Assembly: GCA_964581175.1 (NCBI GenBank)
Contig: CAZONI010000034.1
Coordinates: 1 to 35,543, forward strand
DNA length: 35,543 nucleotides
Reading direction: 5' to 3'
DNA from: B46-G9 sp964581175
GTDB lineage: Bacteria; Desulfobacterota; DSM-4660; Desulfatiglandales; Desulfatiglandaceae
Within the stretch, counting starts at the first letter, position 1; every line of letters starts with the position of its first letter. Positions 22,582 to 30,029 of the stretch are shown here, piece after piece. The notes under the pieces were generated by a model. The model was not told the DNA's origin and did no database searches. It saw only the letters and a program-made list of their open reading frames with translations. The position numbers were made by a program, and so were the translations under genes.

Positions 22582-25119
22582 TTACATTTTCAATGCCTCA
22601 GGATCAATGGGCAGATGCCTGATCCTTTTTCCCGTGAGTGCAAAGAGGGCGTTGGTCACTGCTGGGGCGATGGGAGGGGTCCCGGGTTCTCCGACACCTC
22701 CGGGTGCTTCTCTGCTGGGGACGATATGCACTTCTATGACCGGCATTTCCCCGGTTCGCAGGACCGGATAGTCGTTGAAATTGCTCTGTTCCACGCGGCC
22801 GTCTTTAAAGGTAACAGCGCCGTAAAGGGCGGCGGAAAGACCGAAGACAATGCCTGACTCCATCTGAGCTTCAACGGTTGCGGGGTTTACCACGCTCCCG
22901 CAGTCGATGGCGCATACGACCTTATGAACGCGAGGCTTCCCCTCGGAGCTCACCGATACTTCGGCCGCTTCTGCGACAATACTGCCGAAGGACTCGTGCA
23001 GGGCGATTCCCCGGCCCTTGCCTTCAGGTGCCGGCACGCTCCACCCGGCCTTTTCCGCAGCAAGTTCCAGCACCCGGCGATGACGCGGATGATTGGCGAG
23101 AAGCTTTCTGCGGAATTCATACGGATCTTTACGGGCCCGATAGGCGGCCTCGTCCATGAAACTCTCCACCACAAAGGCGGTGTGGGAGTGTCCCACCGAC
23201 CGCCACCACTGGACCGGCACACCTATTTCGGGGCTGTGGAGGTCCACCAGGAGGTTCGGGATCTCGTAGGGGGTGTCCTGTGCCCCTTCCACGGACGTTC
23301 CGTCGATGCCGTTTTCGGCCACTAGGAACTGCTCGAAGGGAGAGCCCCGGATGATCGACTGACCGATGATCCTGTGCTTCCAGGCAATCAGGTTGCCCTT
23401 TTGGTCAAGACCTGCGGCGAGCCGGTCATACCACATGGGCCGGTAGTACCCGCCTTTGATGTCGTCCTCCCGGGTCCAGACGACCTTCACCGGCTTTTTG
23501 ACCGCTTTGGCCACCTGGACAGCCTCCACCACAAAATCGGATTGGGGGTTGGCGCGGCGACCGAAGCCGCCGCCCAGGAATGTGGTGTGGATCTTGACCG
23601 CCTCTTCCCTCAGTCCTGCCTCACGGGCCGCGGCATTTCGGTCCACTGTTTGAAACTGGGTGCCCGTCCAGATCTCGCAGCTGTCGGAGCGCAAATCCAC
23701 GAGACAATTCAGGGGCTCCATCGGGGCATGGGCGAGGTAGGGGACCTCATAGTCCGCGTCTATCCGCACGGCCGCACGCTCCAGAGTCTCATCAGGAGTC
23801 CCTCTTTCCATGGCCACGACACCCGGGGTTCCCGCCAGGTCCGAATATTCCTGTCGCATCCCGGGTGTCGAGAGTCCGGCAAGGGGCCCTTCGTCCCAGG
23901 TGATCTCCAGCTTTTCCCGTGCCTCTTTTGCCGACCAGAAACTCTCCGCTACCACCGCTACCCCGGAATCGATCCGAACGATCGCCTTGACGCCGGGCAT
24001 GGATTCGGCTTCCTTGTCCTCAACTTCCTTTACCTTTCCGCCAAAGACCGGGGGACGGGCGACCAAGGCGATAAGGGCACCGGGAATGTCTGCATCCAGG
24101 CCGAAGATCGCCTTCCCGGCCACCTTTTCGGCAGTATCGAGACGCCGTCTCGGCTTGCCCACGATTTTGAATGAGGAGGGGTCCTTCAAGGGGATATCCC
24201 GGGGAGGCTGCATCTTTGAGGCCTTCGCGGCCAGATGCCCATAGGAAAGGGTTTTTCCGCTCGTGTGGATGATCCTGCCGTTTTCGGCTCGGCAGCTTTT
24301 TCGATTCACCTTCCAGATGTCGGCCGCGGCGGCTGCCAACATCTCCCGGGCGGCGGCGCCGATCCTTCGCATCCTTTCCCACTCGCTGGAAACGCTGGAA
24401 CTGCCTCCGGTCAGCTGGATGCCCATAACGGTGTGATTGTAAACCGGAACCACGGGCGCCGGCTCCACGCGTATCATGTCCCAATCGCATTCGAGTTCCT
24501 CGGCCACGAGCATGGGCAGGGAGGTGTAGACCCCCTGTCCCATTTCCGATTTGTTGATGATCAGCGTGATCACGTCGTCGGCGCCGATGTGGACGAAATC
24601 GTTGAGGGCAAAGGTTCCGGCGGATTGGGATTCGGGGGGCCCCGCCTTTCCCTTGATCCCTCCTTCGGCCATCATCTGCCCTGCACGATGAATTGCCCGC
24701 CGGATGCGCTGATAGGTCCCGCACCGACAGATGTTTCCGGCCATGGCCTTGTTTATCTCTGCATCGCTGGGGCTGGGGTTTTCGGCCAGGAGCGCCGCCG
24801 CGGCCATAATCTGTCCCGAATGACAGTATCCGCACTGGGGGACGTCCTCGGCGATCCAGGTTTGCTGCACAGGATGGTTGCCGTCGGGCGAAAGACCTTC
24901 GATGGTGACGATCTTCTTGCCGGAGACGGATGAAAGCGGCGTAACGCAGGAGCGGATCGCCTTCCCATCCACGTGCACCGTACATGCGCCGCAGAGCGAT
25001 TTCCCGCAGCCGAACTTGGTCCCCCTCAGGCCGAGGTTTTCCCGGATCACCCACAGAAGAGGAGTTTCCGGGGGTGCATCGATGTCATGCCTTTTTCCAT
25101 TCACGTTGAGCGAAATCAT
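22582..25119 (-). CDS. Fused [2Fe-2S]-molybdopterin oxidoreductase (IorA-IorB type, single chain)
   Basis: 845 residues. Residues 1-150 form a two-[2Fe-2S] subunit: Cys38, 43, 46 and 58 (plant-type) and Cys96, 99, 131 and 133. Residues 165-845 form the molybdopterin-binding subunit of the isoquinoline 1-oxidoreductase beta / aldehyde dehydrogenase type: INKSEMGQGVYTSLPML, TTFLGGGFGRRANPQSDFV, and the catalytic glutamate in GVGEPGTPP (Glu811). These parts are normally two genes; here they are joined by a linker of about 15 residues. No FAD subunit lies next to it, and no Tat signal is seen at the junction or N-terminus. It should hydroxylate a heterocycle or aldehyde in the cytoplasm. Confidence 0.92.
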   Translation of the reverse strand: MISLNVNGKRHDIDAPPETPLLWVIRENLGLRGTKFGCGKSLCGACTVHVDGKAIRSCVTPLSSVSGKKIVTIEGLSPDGNHPVQQTWIAEDVPQCGYCHSGQIMAAAALLAENPSPSDAEINKAMAGNICRCGTYQRIRRAIHRAGQMMAEGGIKGKAGPPESQSAGTFALNDFVHIGADDVITLIINKSEMGQGVYTSLPMLVAEELECDWDMIRVEPAPVVPVYNHTVMGIQLTGGSSSVSSEWERMRRIGAAAREMLAAAAADIWKVNRKSCRAENGRIIHTSGKTLSYGHLAAKASKMQPPRDIPLKDPSSFKIVGKPRRRLDTAEKVAGKAIFGLDADIPGALIALVARPPVFGGKVKEVEDKEAESMPGVKAIVRIDSGVAVVAESFWSAKEAREKLEITWDEGPLAGLSTPGMRQEYSDLAGTPGVVAMERGTPDETLERAAVRIDADYEVPYLAHAPMEPLNCLVDLRSDSCEIWTGTQFQTVDRNAAAREAGLREEAVKIHTTFLGGGFGRRANPQSDFVVEAVQVAKAVKKPVKVVWTREDDIKGGYYRPMWYDRLAAGLDQKGNLIAWKHRIIGQSIIRGSPFEQFLVAENGIDGTSVEGAQDTPYEIPNLLVDLHSPEIGVPVQWWRSVGHSHTAFVVESFMDEAAYRARKDPYEFRRKLLANHPRHRRVLELAAEKAGWSVPAPEGKGRGIALHESFGSIVAEAAEVSVSSEGKPRVHKVVCAIDCGSVVNPATVEAQMESGIVFGLSAALYGAVTFKDGRVEQSNFNDYPVLRTGEMPVIEVHIVPSREAPGGVGEPGTPPIAPAVTNALFALTGKRIRHLPIDPEALKM

Positions 25120-25411
25120 GGCTCCTTCCCTCTCTCCCTTGAAAAAGTCCGCCCTGTTCGCCTCCGCACTGGGCGAGGCCCATGGGGCCAGCCTGTGCAG
25201 GCAGTCGGCTGGCTGGTGCCGACAGATTCTTCACATTCTTTTTGAATATCTATTCGATTTTTATAAGGGAATACGCTGCACCATGTATTTTATGCCCAAA
25301 AACAGGGTATTGTCCTGACAGCGAATGCTTCTGCCTCAGTGTCTGTTTCAGTGATGGCGGAAATCCGTTGCCTTCAGGCGAAGAAAGACTTGGGCTGTCG
25401 CGAAGCGACTT
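25120..25411. other. Spacer without recognisable gene
   Basis: The sequence between the molybdoenzyme start and the MITE-like element shows no credible coding frame. It should contain the promoter of the minus-strand molybdoenzyme gene, but no clear -35/-10 pair was identified. Confidence 0.35.
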
Positions 25412-25510
25412 GTCATTCCGGTGGAAGCCGGAATCCAGCGATTACCGGGATTGGGATTTCTGGATGCCCCTGTATCAAGTACGGGGCGGGCTTATCAAGT
25501 CCGGCATGAC
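25412..25510. mobile_element. MITE-like palindromic repeat element
   Basis: The 99-bp stretch begins GTCATTCCGG and ends CCGGCATGAC, imperfect terminal inverted repeats matching at 9 of 10 positions. Inside, GGAATCCAG and a following CTGGAT region pair again. The pattern GTCATTCCGG...GGAATCCAG is the widespread style of dispersed repeat in bacterial intergenic DNA. It has no coding capacity. Confidence 0.6.
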
Positions 25511-25563
25511 GACCGGAGAAGTCCGAATGAGAAACTGAGCTTCGGGCCGGAACCGTACAGCTT

Positions 25564-26205
25564 CTACTTCACGGCCACCCCGAAAATATGGGGGGATACC
25601 GGTACCCATGTTGATTTAAGCATGAAACAATCCATGTCGACCTGCCGGAAACCAGCCGTGTTGATGGTGGCCCAGGTATGACGGTTGAGGCGGCAACCGT
25701 CAAAAAGGAGGAGCCAGAGCCGATGCAGGACATTTTGCATCCGGGCGAGGGCCGTATCCGTCATGGCGGCCACGTGTTCGAGATAAATGAAACGGCCGCC
25801 TGGTTTGAGAACCCGCCGGACTTCAGAAACCACCTGGCCCGGATCATCGACAGAGCAGAGCACCAGGGTACTGACCACCACCTCTGTGCTCTCCGTGTCC
25901 AGATCCAGGTGTTCGCCTTTTGTGTTCCGAAGGTCCAACAGCAGGCCGTAACGCCGGGCCGCTTTGCGCAAATAGGGATGCATGGCCGGATTGGGCTCCA
26001 CGGCAATGACCCGGGTGCCGGGTGAGTAATAACGCATATTCGCGCCGGTTCCCGGTCCGATTTCCACGATGGTTGCGGGCAGGTCATGGAACACGGCACG
26101 TTTGCGTTGCCCATATACCACGTGCATATAGTCTTCCACTGCCCGGAGAAGCCAGGCCATCAAGGCTTGATGGAAGTGATTTATTTTCTTGATCGAGGAA
26201 GGCAT
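25564..26205 (-). CDS. Class I SAM-dependent methyltransferase
   Basis: 213 residues. Motif I reads IVEIGPGTGANMRYY (SAM-binding glycines), motif II VIAVEPNPAM, post-II about ANTKGEHLDL-like (RNTKGEHLDL), motif IV VVVSTLVLCSVDDP, and motif V VLKPGGRFIYLEHV. The pattern matches methyltransf_11 proteins related to UbiE and METTL7. ATG 26205 is preferred: GGGAG lies 8 nt upstream, whereas the frame opens 63 nt earlier without one. A hydrophobic C-terminal part suggests membrane association or a lipophilic substrate. The substrate is unknown. Confidence 0.9.
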   Translation of the reverse strand: MPSSIKKINHFHQALMAWLLRAVEDYMHVVYGQRKRAVFHDLPATIVEIGPGTGANMRYYSPGTRVIAVEPNPAMHPYLRKAARRYGLLLDLRNTKGEHLDLDTESTEVVVSTLVLCSVDDPGQVVSEVRRVLKPGGRFIYLEHVAAMTDTALARMQNVLHRLWLLLFDGCRLNRHTWATINTAGFRQVDMDCFMLKSTWVPVSPHIFGVAVK

Positions 26206-26602
26206 TGTCGTTTCTCCCGTGACGCTAATCTGCCTGATCGGGCACTCAGAAAGAAGGTCTATCCTCACACAGCAAAAATATATGACCGATATCTGGTATT
26301 ACAAGACGTGTCGTCTAATGGAGGTCATCTTCATGTGAGTGATTCTCCTCCCTCTCTGCGGGAGGAGACGTACTGTCAACCTGGGACGCTTACCCAAATC
26401 GACCATCCAATCCTCGCATCATGAGGTTCACTGGGTGATTTGGCAAAATTTCCGGTCACCAGCAAGCTGTCTGATGCAAGTCGAAGATCCCGTTTCCGGC
26501 GGGGGCGCCAAGGAGCGACGACTGAGACGTACAAACAATACGTGGCAAGGAGGAGCGAGCGCAGGCAACGCAGCAGATGATGCCTTGATAGTGGATCAGG
26601 GC
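26206..26602. other. Gene-free region with a hairpin repeat
   Basis: It holds the hairpin unit at 26347-26367. The stretch 26510-26580 has an internal near-repeat: CAAGGAG followed by GCGA, twice. No gene is supported. Confidence 0.4.
26347..26367. repeat. Hairpin repeat unit, copy 2
   Basis: A 21-nt unit matching 22549-22569 at 19 of 21 positions. Here the stem is longer: TCTCCTCCC (26344-26352) pairs perfectly with GGGAGGAGA (26360-26368) around a 7-nt loop. It lies upstream of the methyltransferase and downstream of marR on the minus strand. Confidence 0.55.
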
Positions 26603-27064
26603 TTACTGCTTTGGTGAAGCCATATTATTCCTGATGAGTTTTCTCAGCTTATCCAGGAGTTCCATCCTGGCCTCTTCGGTAATGCCCTTTAGCATGAACT
26701 CAGAGCTTCTCTCGTTTTCCGGCTCTATGCTCTTGAGGGTTCTTTTCCCCTTTGGGGTGATTTCAAGGATGGTTACCCGTTCATCACTGGGGTCCGATTT
26801 TCTGACCAGGAACCCGTCTCTTTCCAACCGCTTGGCTATTCCGGTCATGTTAGCGCCGGGAACCAGCATTATCCTGCTCACTTCGGAAATACTGTTCCTG
26901 CCGTTCCGGGACGCATCAAGTACTCTGAGTACATTGTACTGGGGAAAAGACAGACCGTAGTTCCTGAAAATAGTACTGTGGGTTCTTTTGAAGATTTCCG
27001 CAGCCCGCACCATTGCCATAAGCACTTTTTCATTCGTGCTCAGATCGCTCACATATCTTTTCAT
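26603..27064 (-). CDS. MarR-family transcriptional regulator
   Basis: 153 residues from ATG 27064, with GGAGAG 10 nt upstream; the frame extends 14 codons further without a better site. The winged HTH is clear: LSFPQYNVLRVLDAS, ISEVSRIMLVPGANMTGIAKRLERDGFLVRK, and the wing SDERVTILEITPKGK with the DxR motif. The protein should act as a dimer and respond to a phenolic or aromatic-type ligand, as many MarR proteins do. It is divergent from the 27216-35395 oxidoreductase cluster and shares the intervening region with it, so it is the probable repressor. Confidence 0.92.
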   Translation of the reverse strand: MKRYVSDLSTNEKVLMAMVRAAEIFKRTHSTIFRNYGLSFPQYNVLRVLDASRNGRNSISEVSRIMLVPGANMTGIAKRLERDGFLVRKSDPSDERVTILEITPKGKRTLKSIEPENERSSEFMLKGITEEARMELLDKLRKLIRNNMASPKQ

Positions 27065-27095
27065 ATCCACAACACTCTCCAAAAGGTAAAAATTC

Positions 27096-27122
27096 TTGAC
27101 AGGCACATTTAGTTAATATATT
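27096..27122 (+). promoter_or_regulatory. Candidate promoter of the oxidoreductase cluster
   Basis: TTGACA (27096-27101) with TATATT (27117-27122) at a 15-nt spacing, or TATTGA (27119-27124) at 17 nt. The -10 abuts the MarR-type inverted repeat at 27121-27142. The two possible -10 boxes make the exact register uncertain. Confidence 0.45.
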
Positions 27123-27142
27123 GACTATCTATATATTGTCAA
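27115..27142 (-). promoter_or_regulatory. Promoter of the marR gene
   Basis: Read on the minus strand, TTGACA (27142-27137), a 16-nt spacer and TATATT (27120-27115) give a strong sigma-70-like promoter pointing into marR. It is almost fully covered by the inverted repeat at 27121-27142. Confidence 0.6.
27121..27142. promoter_or_regulatory. MarR-type operator
   Basis: TTGACTAT (27121-27128) and ATTGTCAA (27135-27142) form an inverted repeat with 7 of 8 positions matching and an AT-rich 6-nt centre. It spans the -35 and spacer of the marR promoter and touches the -10 of the divergent one. This is the expected place and shape for a MarR dimer site. Confidence 0.6.
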
Positions 27143-27215
27143 TTGTTCTTTTCCGGACCAAAGGAGCCTTGGAGAGAAAACATCAGAGCACTTCAATAAA
27201 GTGATGGAGGTAGCC

Positions 27216-28673
27216 GTGGACGTTAAAGCAAAATTGTCCGAAGTTGTCGGGGTGGAAAATTTCTCCGATGAACCTGATCAGTTGCAGGCCTATGCCGTGG
27301 ATTTCAGCTACTCGCCTGCTGGAGCGCCAAATTTCGTTGTCAGACCGGATAGTTCCGATGATGTTCAGGGAGTTGTCAAGTTCTGTAACGAGAACAAAAT
27401 TCCTGTGGTGCCGTGCAGTTCAAGGGTCCATTTTTACGGAGCTACCCTTCCAAAAGAAGGTGGCGTAGTCATGGATATGTCGAGGATGGACAGGATCCTT
27501 GAAATCGACCCGGACAACCGTCGGGTCAGGTTCGAGGCCGGCGTTACCTGGGATAAGCTGACCAGGGAACTGAAAAAGGAGGGATATAGGGTAATCATGC
27601 CTCTCACGCCGCCGGGCGAACGCTCCGTGCTCACAGACTTTCTGGAACGTGAAGAACCCACCAATCAGGTATACGATTACGGGGAACCACTCGAGGCCAT
27701 GGAGGTGGTATGGCCCACGGGTGAGATTTTCAGAATGGGGTCTGCCAGCGTTAACGGCTACCCCGATTCAAAATCAAGAGGAGGCAATCCTTCGGGGCCG
27801 GGGCTGGATTTCTACCGGTTTTTCCAGTGCGCTCAAGGGACAATGGGCGTAGTCACCTGGGCCAATCTCAAGATGGAATCCATTCCAAGGATTGACAAGA
27901 TCCTTTTTGCTCCGATTGACGACTTGGATTATGTGACCAATTTTCTGTATCGAATTCTGCCTCGCAGGATCGGGCAGGAGGTGGTGCTCCTGAACAATGT
28001 GGATCTGGCCGCAATCCTGGCTGAAGAATGGCCCGATGATTTTGAAACGCTCAAGGCCTCCCTTCCTCCATGGACGCTAGTGCTTGTAGTCAGCGGTCTC
28101 TTGAGGCGCCCGGAAGAAAAGATCGCCTACGAGCAGAATTTCCTGGCGGAGGTTATCAAGAAAGAGTTTTCCGATATGCGCCTGGGGGAGACTCTTCCAG
28201 GGTTCCCGGGGCTGAGAAGTAAAATGCTATCCGTGCTGCGCAACCCGTGGCCGGTCGGTCTGCCCCACTGGAAAAGCCGTGTGAAGGGTGCCTGTCAAAG
28301 CCTGTTTTTCCACGCCCGGCCATTGAATGCGACTTATTACGTCAGCCTGGTGGAGGAGTTGGCTGCGCGTCACGGTTACCCTGTCGGAGACATCGGTATC
28401 TATATTCAGCCGATTGAGCACAACCGGGCCTGCAGGCCTGAATTCAGCTTTTTCTATGATCCTGGAAACAGGGTGGAAATAGAGAAGATTCGTACGCTCT
28501 ATAGAGAGGCTGCGATCATGCTCCTGAATGAGGGGGCTGTCTTTACCAGACCCTACGGCGAGTTGGCTTCCATCGTGTATGAGAGGGCGGCTTCCTATGC
28601 CGGCCACCTGAAGAGGCTGAAAAGGGTTTTTGACCCGAACAACATTATGAATCCAGGGAACCTGTGCTTCTAA
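27216..28673 (+). CDS. FAD-binding oxidase (GlcD/VAO-type), first copy
   Basis: 485 residues. A PCMH-type FAD domain spans about 1-225: VVRPDSSDDVQGVVKFCNENKIPVVP, GGVVMDMSRMDRILEIDPDN, RFEAGVTWDKL, then AMEVVWPTGEIFRMGS. The C-terminal FAD-oxidase domain ends in VFDPNNIMNPGNLCF. GTG 27216 is chosen because GGAGG lies 5 nt before it; ATG 27204 and GTG 27201 are alternatives. Relatives oxidise 2-hydroxyacids (GlcD) or p-cresol-like phenols (VAO/PCMH). The Fe-S partner follows 13 nt downstream, so electrons probably leave through it. The substrate is open. Confidence 0.9.
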   Translation: MDVKAKLSEVVGVENFSDEPDQLQAYAVDFSYSPAGAPNFVVRPDSSDDVQGVVKFCNENKIPVVPCSSRVHFYGATLPKEGGVVMDMSRMDRILEIDPDNRRVRFEAGVTWDKLTRELKKEGYRVIMPLTPPGERSVLTDFLEREEPTNQVYDYGEPLEAMEVVWPTGEIFRMGSASVNGYPDSKSRGGNPSGPGLDFYRFFQCAQGTMGVVTWANLKMESIPRIDKILFAPIDDLDYVTNFLYRILPRRIGQEVVLLNNVDLAAILAEEWPDDFETLKASLPPWTLVLVVSGLLRRPEEKIAYEQNFLAEVIKKEFSDMRLGETLPGFPGLRSKMLSVLRNPWPVGLPHWKSRVKGACQSLFFHARPLNATYYVSLVEELAARHGYPVGDIGIYIQPIEHNRACRPEFSFFYDPGNRVEIEKIRTLYREAAIMLLNEGAVFTRPYGELASIVYERAASYAGHLKRLKRVFDPNNIMNPGNLCF

Positions 28674-28686
28674 GGAGGGTGTAATA

Positions 28687-30012
28687 ATGGCGAATGAACC
28701 TGCAGTGAGATACTACAAGCCGAGAGCGGAGTTCAAACTCGACATAACGGATATGGAAAACTTCGTTTACGATATGAGCCGCTGTATCAAGTGCAAAGGG
28801 TGCACCTGGGTGGATCATACCTACATGCCGGGTCCGAAATTCATGACCAGGTGTCCCAGTGCGGCCAGATATGAGTTTGACGCATACGGGGCATACGGCA
28901 AAATGAGAATCGGTCATGCCATGGCCGAGGGCCGGCTCGACTGGAACGACAAGGCACTTGAAGTCATGTATGCCTGCACGCTTTGCGGAGCCTGCGATGT
29001 AGGGTGTAAACGGAATCTGGACCTGGAAATCGGGCTGGCGCTCGAATCTCTCAGGGTCAAGGCCGTCAAAGACGGCGTCGGTCCGATGCCCGCCCACAAA
29101 AAGATCGCCGACAACATCGCCCGCCATCATAATATGTACGGCGCTTCTCACGAAAAGCGGACCCAATGGCTGCCGCAGGGGATGGTCCCCGCGAGACAGG
29201 CGGACCTGATGTACTTCGCAGGCTGTAACGCTTCATATGTCAGCAAGGAGATCGCCCAATCCACTGCAAAGATACTCAAGGCCAGCGGAACCGAATTTAT
29301 GCTGATGAAGGACGAATGGTGTTGCGGAAATGCGGTCTTTTCCGCAGGTATGTTCGACGAGGCAAAGGCCTTGGCCGAAAGAAACGTGGCGGAAGTACGG
29401 AAGTCAGGCGCCAAGATCCTGCTCACCAGCTGTGCCGAGGGCTACCGTATGTGGAAAGTCGATTATCCAAAACTTCTGAACATTTCCACGGACGACTTAG
29501 GCTTCAAGGTCGTCCATCTCGTGGAATTTGTGAAAGAGAAGATGGAAGAAGGTGACCTGAGTATGAATAAACCGTTCGAAGGCCGGGTGACGTATCACGA
29601 CTCTTGCAGTCTGGGCCGTCTGAGTGAACCCTGGACGCCCTACGAAGGGAAAAGAGGGTGGATGGGGTGCGTAGAGCCGAGACTTCAACGGAGGCGTGGA
29701 GCCAACGGCGTATATTCCCAGCCCAGAGACATCCTGAAAGCCATCCCCGGCCTCGAGCTTATTGAAATGCCGAGGATGAGAGAAAACGCATTCTGCTGCG
29801 GCGCAGGCAGGGGGACCCAGGAGGCCTTTCCGGAGTTCGCCGGATGGGCGGCGGCTCACCGGCTCGAAGAAGTCAAGGAGATAGGAGCCGAGACCCTCGT
29901 GTCGGCCTGCCCCTGGTGCAAAAACAATTTCTCTCAGGCCGTCAAAGCCGGTAATACCCATGTGCAGGTCCTTGATATCTCGGAAGTCATCTGCGCATCC
30001 ATCGAAGGTTAG
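28687..30012 (+). CDS. HdrD/GlcF-type Fe-S protein with CCG domains
   Basis: 441 residues. Two ferredoxin-like [4Fe-4S] sites lie at the N-terminus: Cys33, 36, 39, 56 (CIKCKGC, then CP) and Cys97, 100, 103, 107 (CTLCGACDVGC). Two CCG domains follow. The first has EWCCGN but its final CxxC reads CAEG, so one cysteine is missing. The second is complete (HDSC, FCCGAGRG, CPWC). A stretch of about 28 residues (SEPWTPYEGKRGWMG onward) separates the HDSCSLGR and GVYSQPRDIL parts. The protein should pass electrons from the flanking flavoproteins to a carrier or the membrane. The ribosome site AAGGAGGG precedes ATG 28687. Confidence 0.93.
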   Translation: MANEPAVRYYKPRAEFKLDITDMENFVYDMSRCIKCKGCTWVDHTYMPGPKFMTRCPSAARYEFDAYGAYGKMRIGHAMAEGRLDWNDKALEVMYACTLCGACDVGCKRNLDLEIGLALESLRVKAVKDGVGPMPAHKKIADNIARHHNMYGASHEKRTQWLPQGMVPARQADLMYFAGCNASYVSKEIAQSTAKILKASGTEFMLMKDEWCCGNAVFSAGMFDEAKALAERNVAEVRKSGAKILLTSCAEGYRMWKVDYPKLLNISTDDLGFKVVHLVEFVKEKMEEGDLSMNKPFEGRVTYHDSCSLGRLSEPWTPYEGKRGWMGCVEPRLQRRRGANGVYSQPRDILKAIPGLELIEMPRMRENAFCCGAGRGTQEAFPEFAGWAAAHRLEEVKEIGAETLVSACPWCKNNFSQAVKAGNTHVQVLDISEVICASIEG

Positions 30013-30029
30013 CTGATAGGAGGTAACTC

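Noticed and set aside
24020..25054. 344-codon minus-strand frame inside the fused molybdoenzyme gene
   Set aside because: It lies in another frame of the same strand, and its Arg/Gly-rich translation is typical of an out-of-frame GC-rich gene.
26500..26600. CRISPR or tandem-repeat array
   Set aside because: Only a loose two-fold similarity (CAAGGAG...GCGA) is present, with no regular unit or spacer length.
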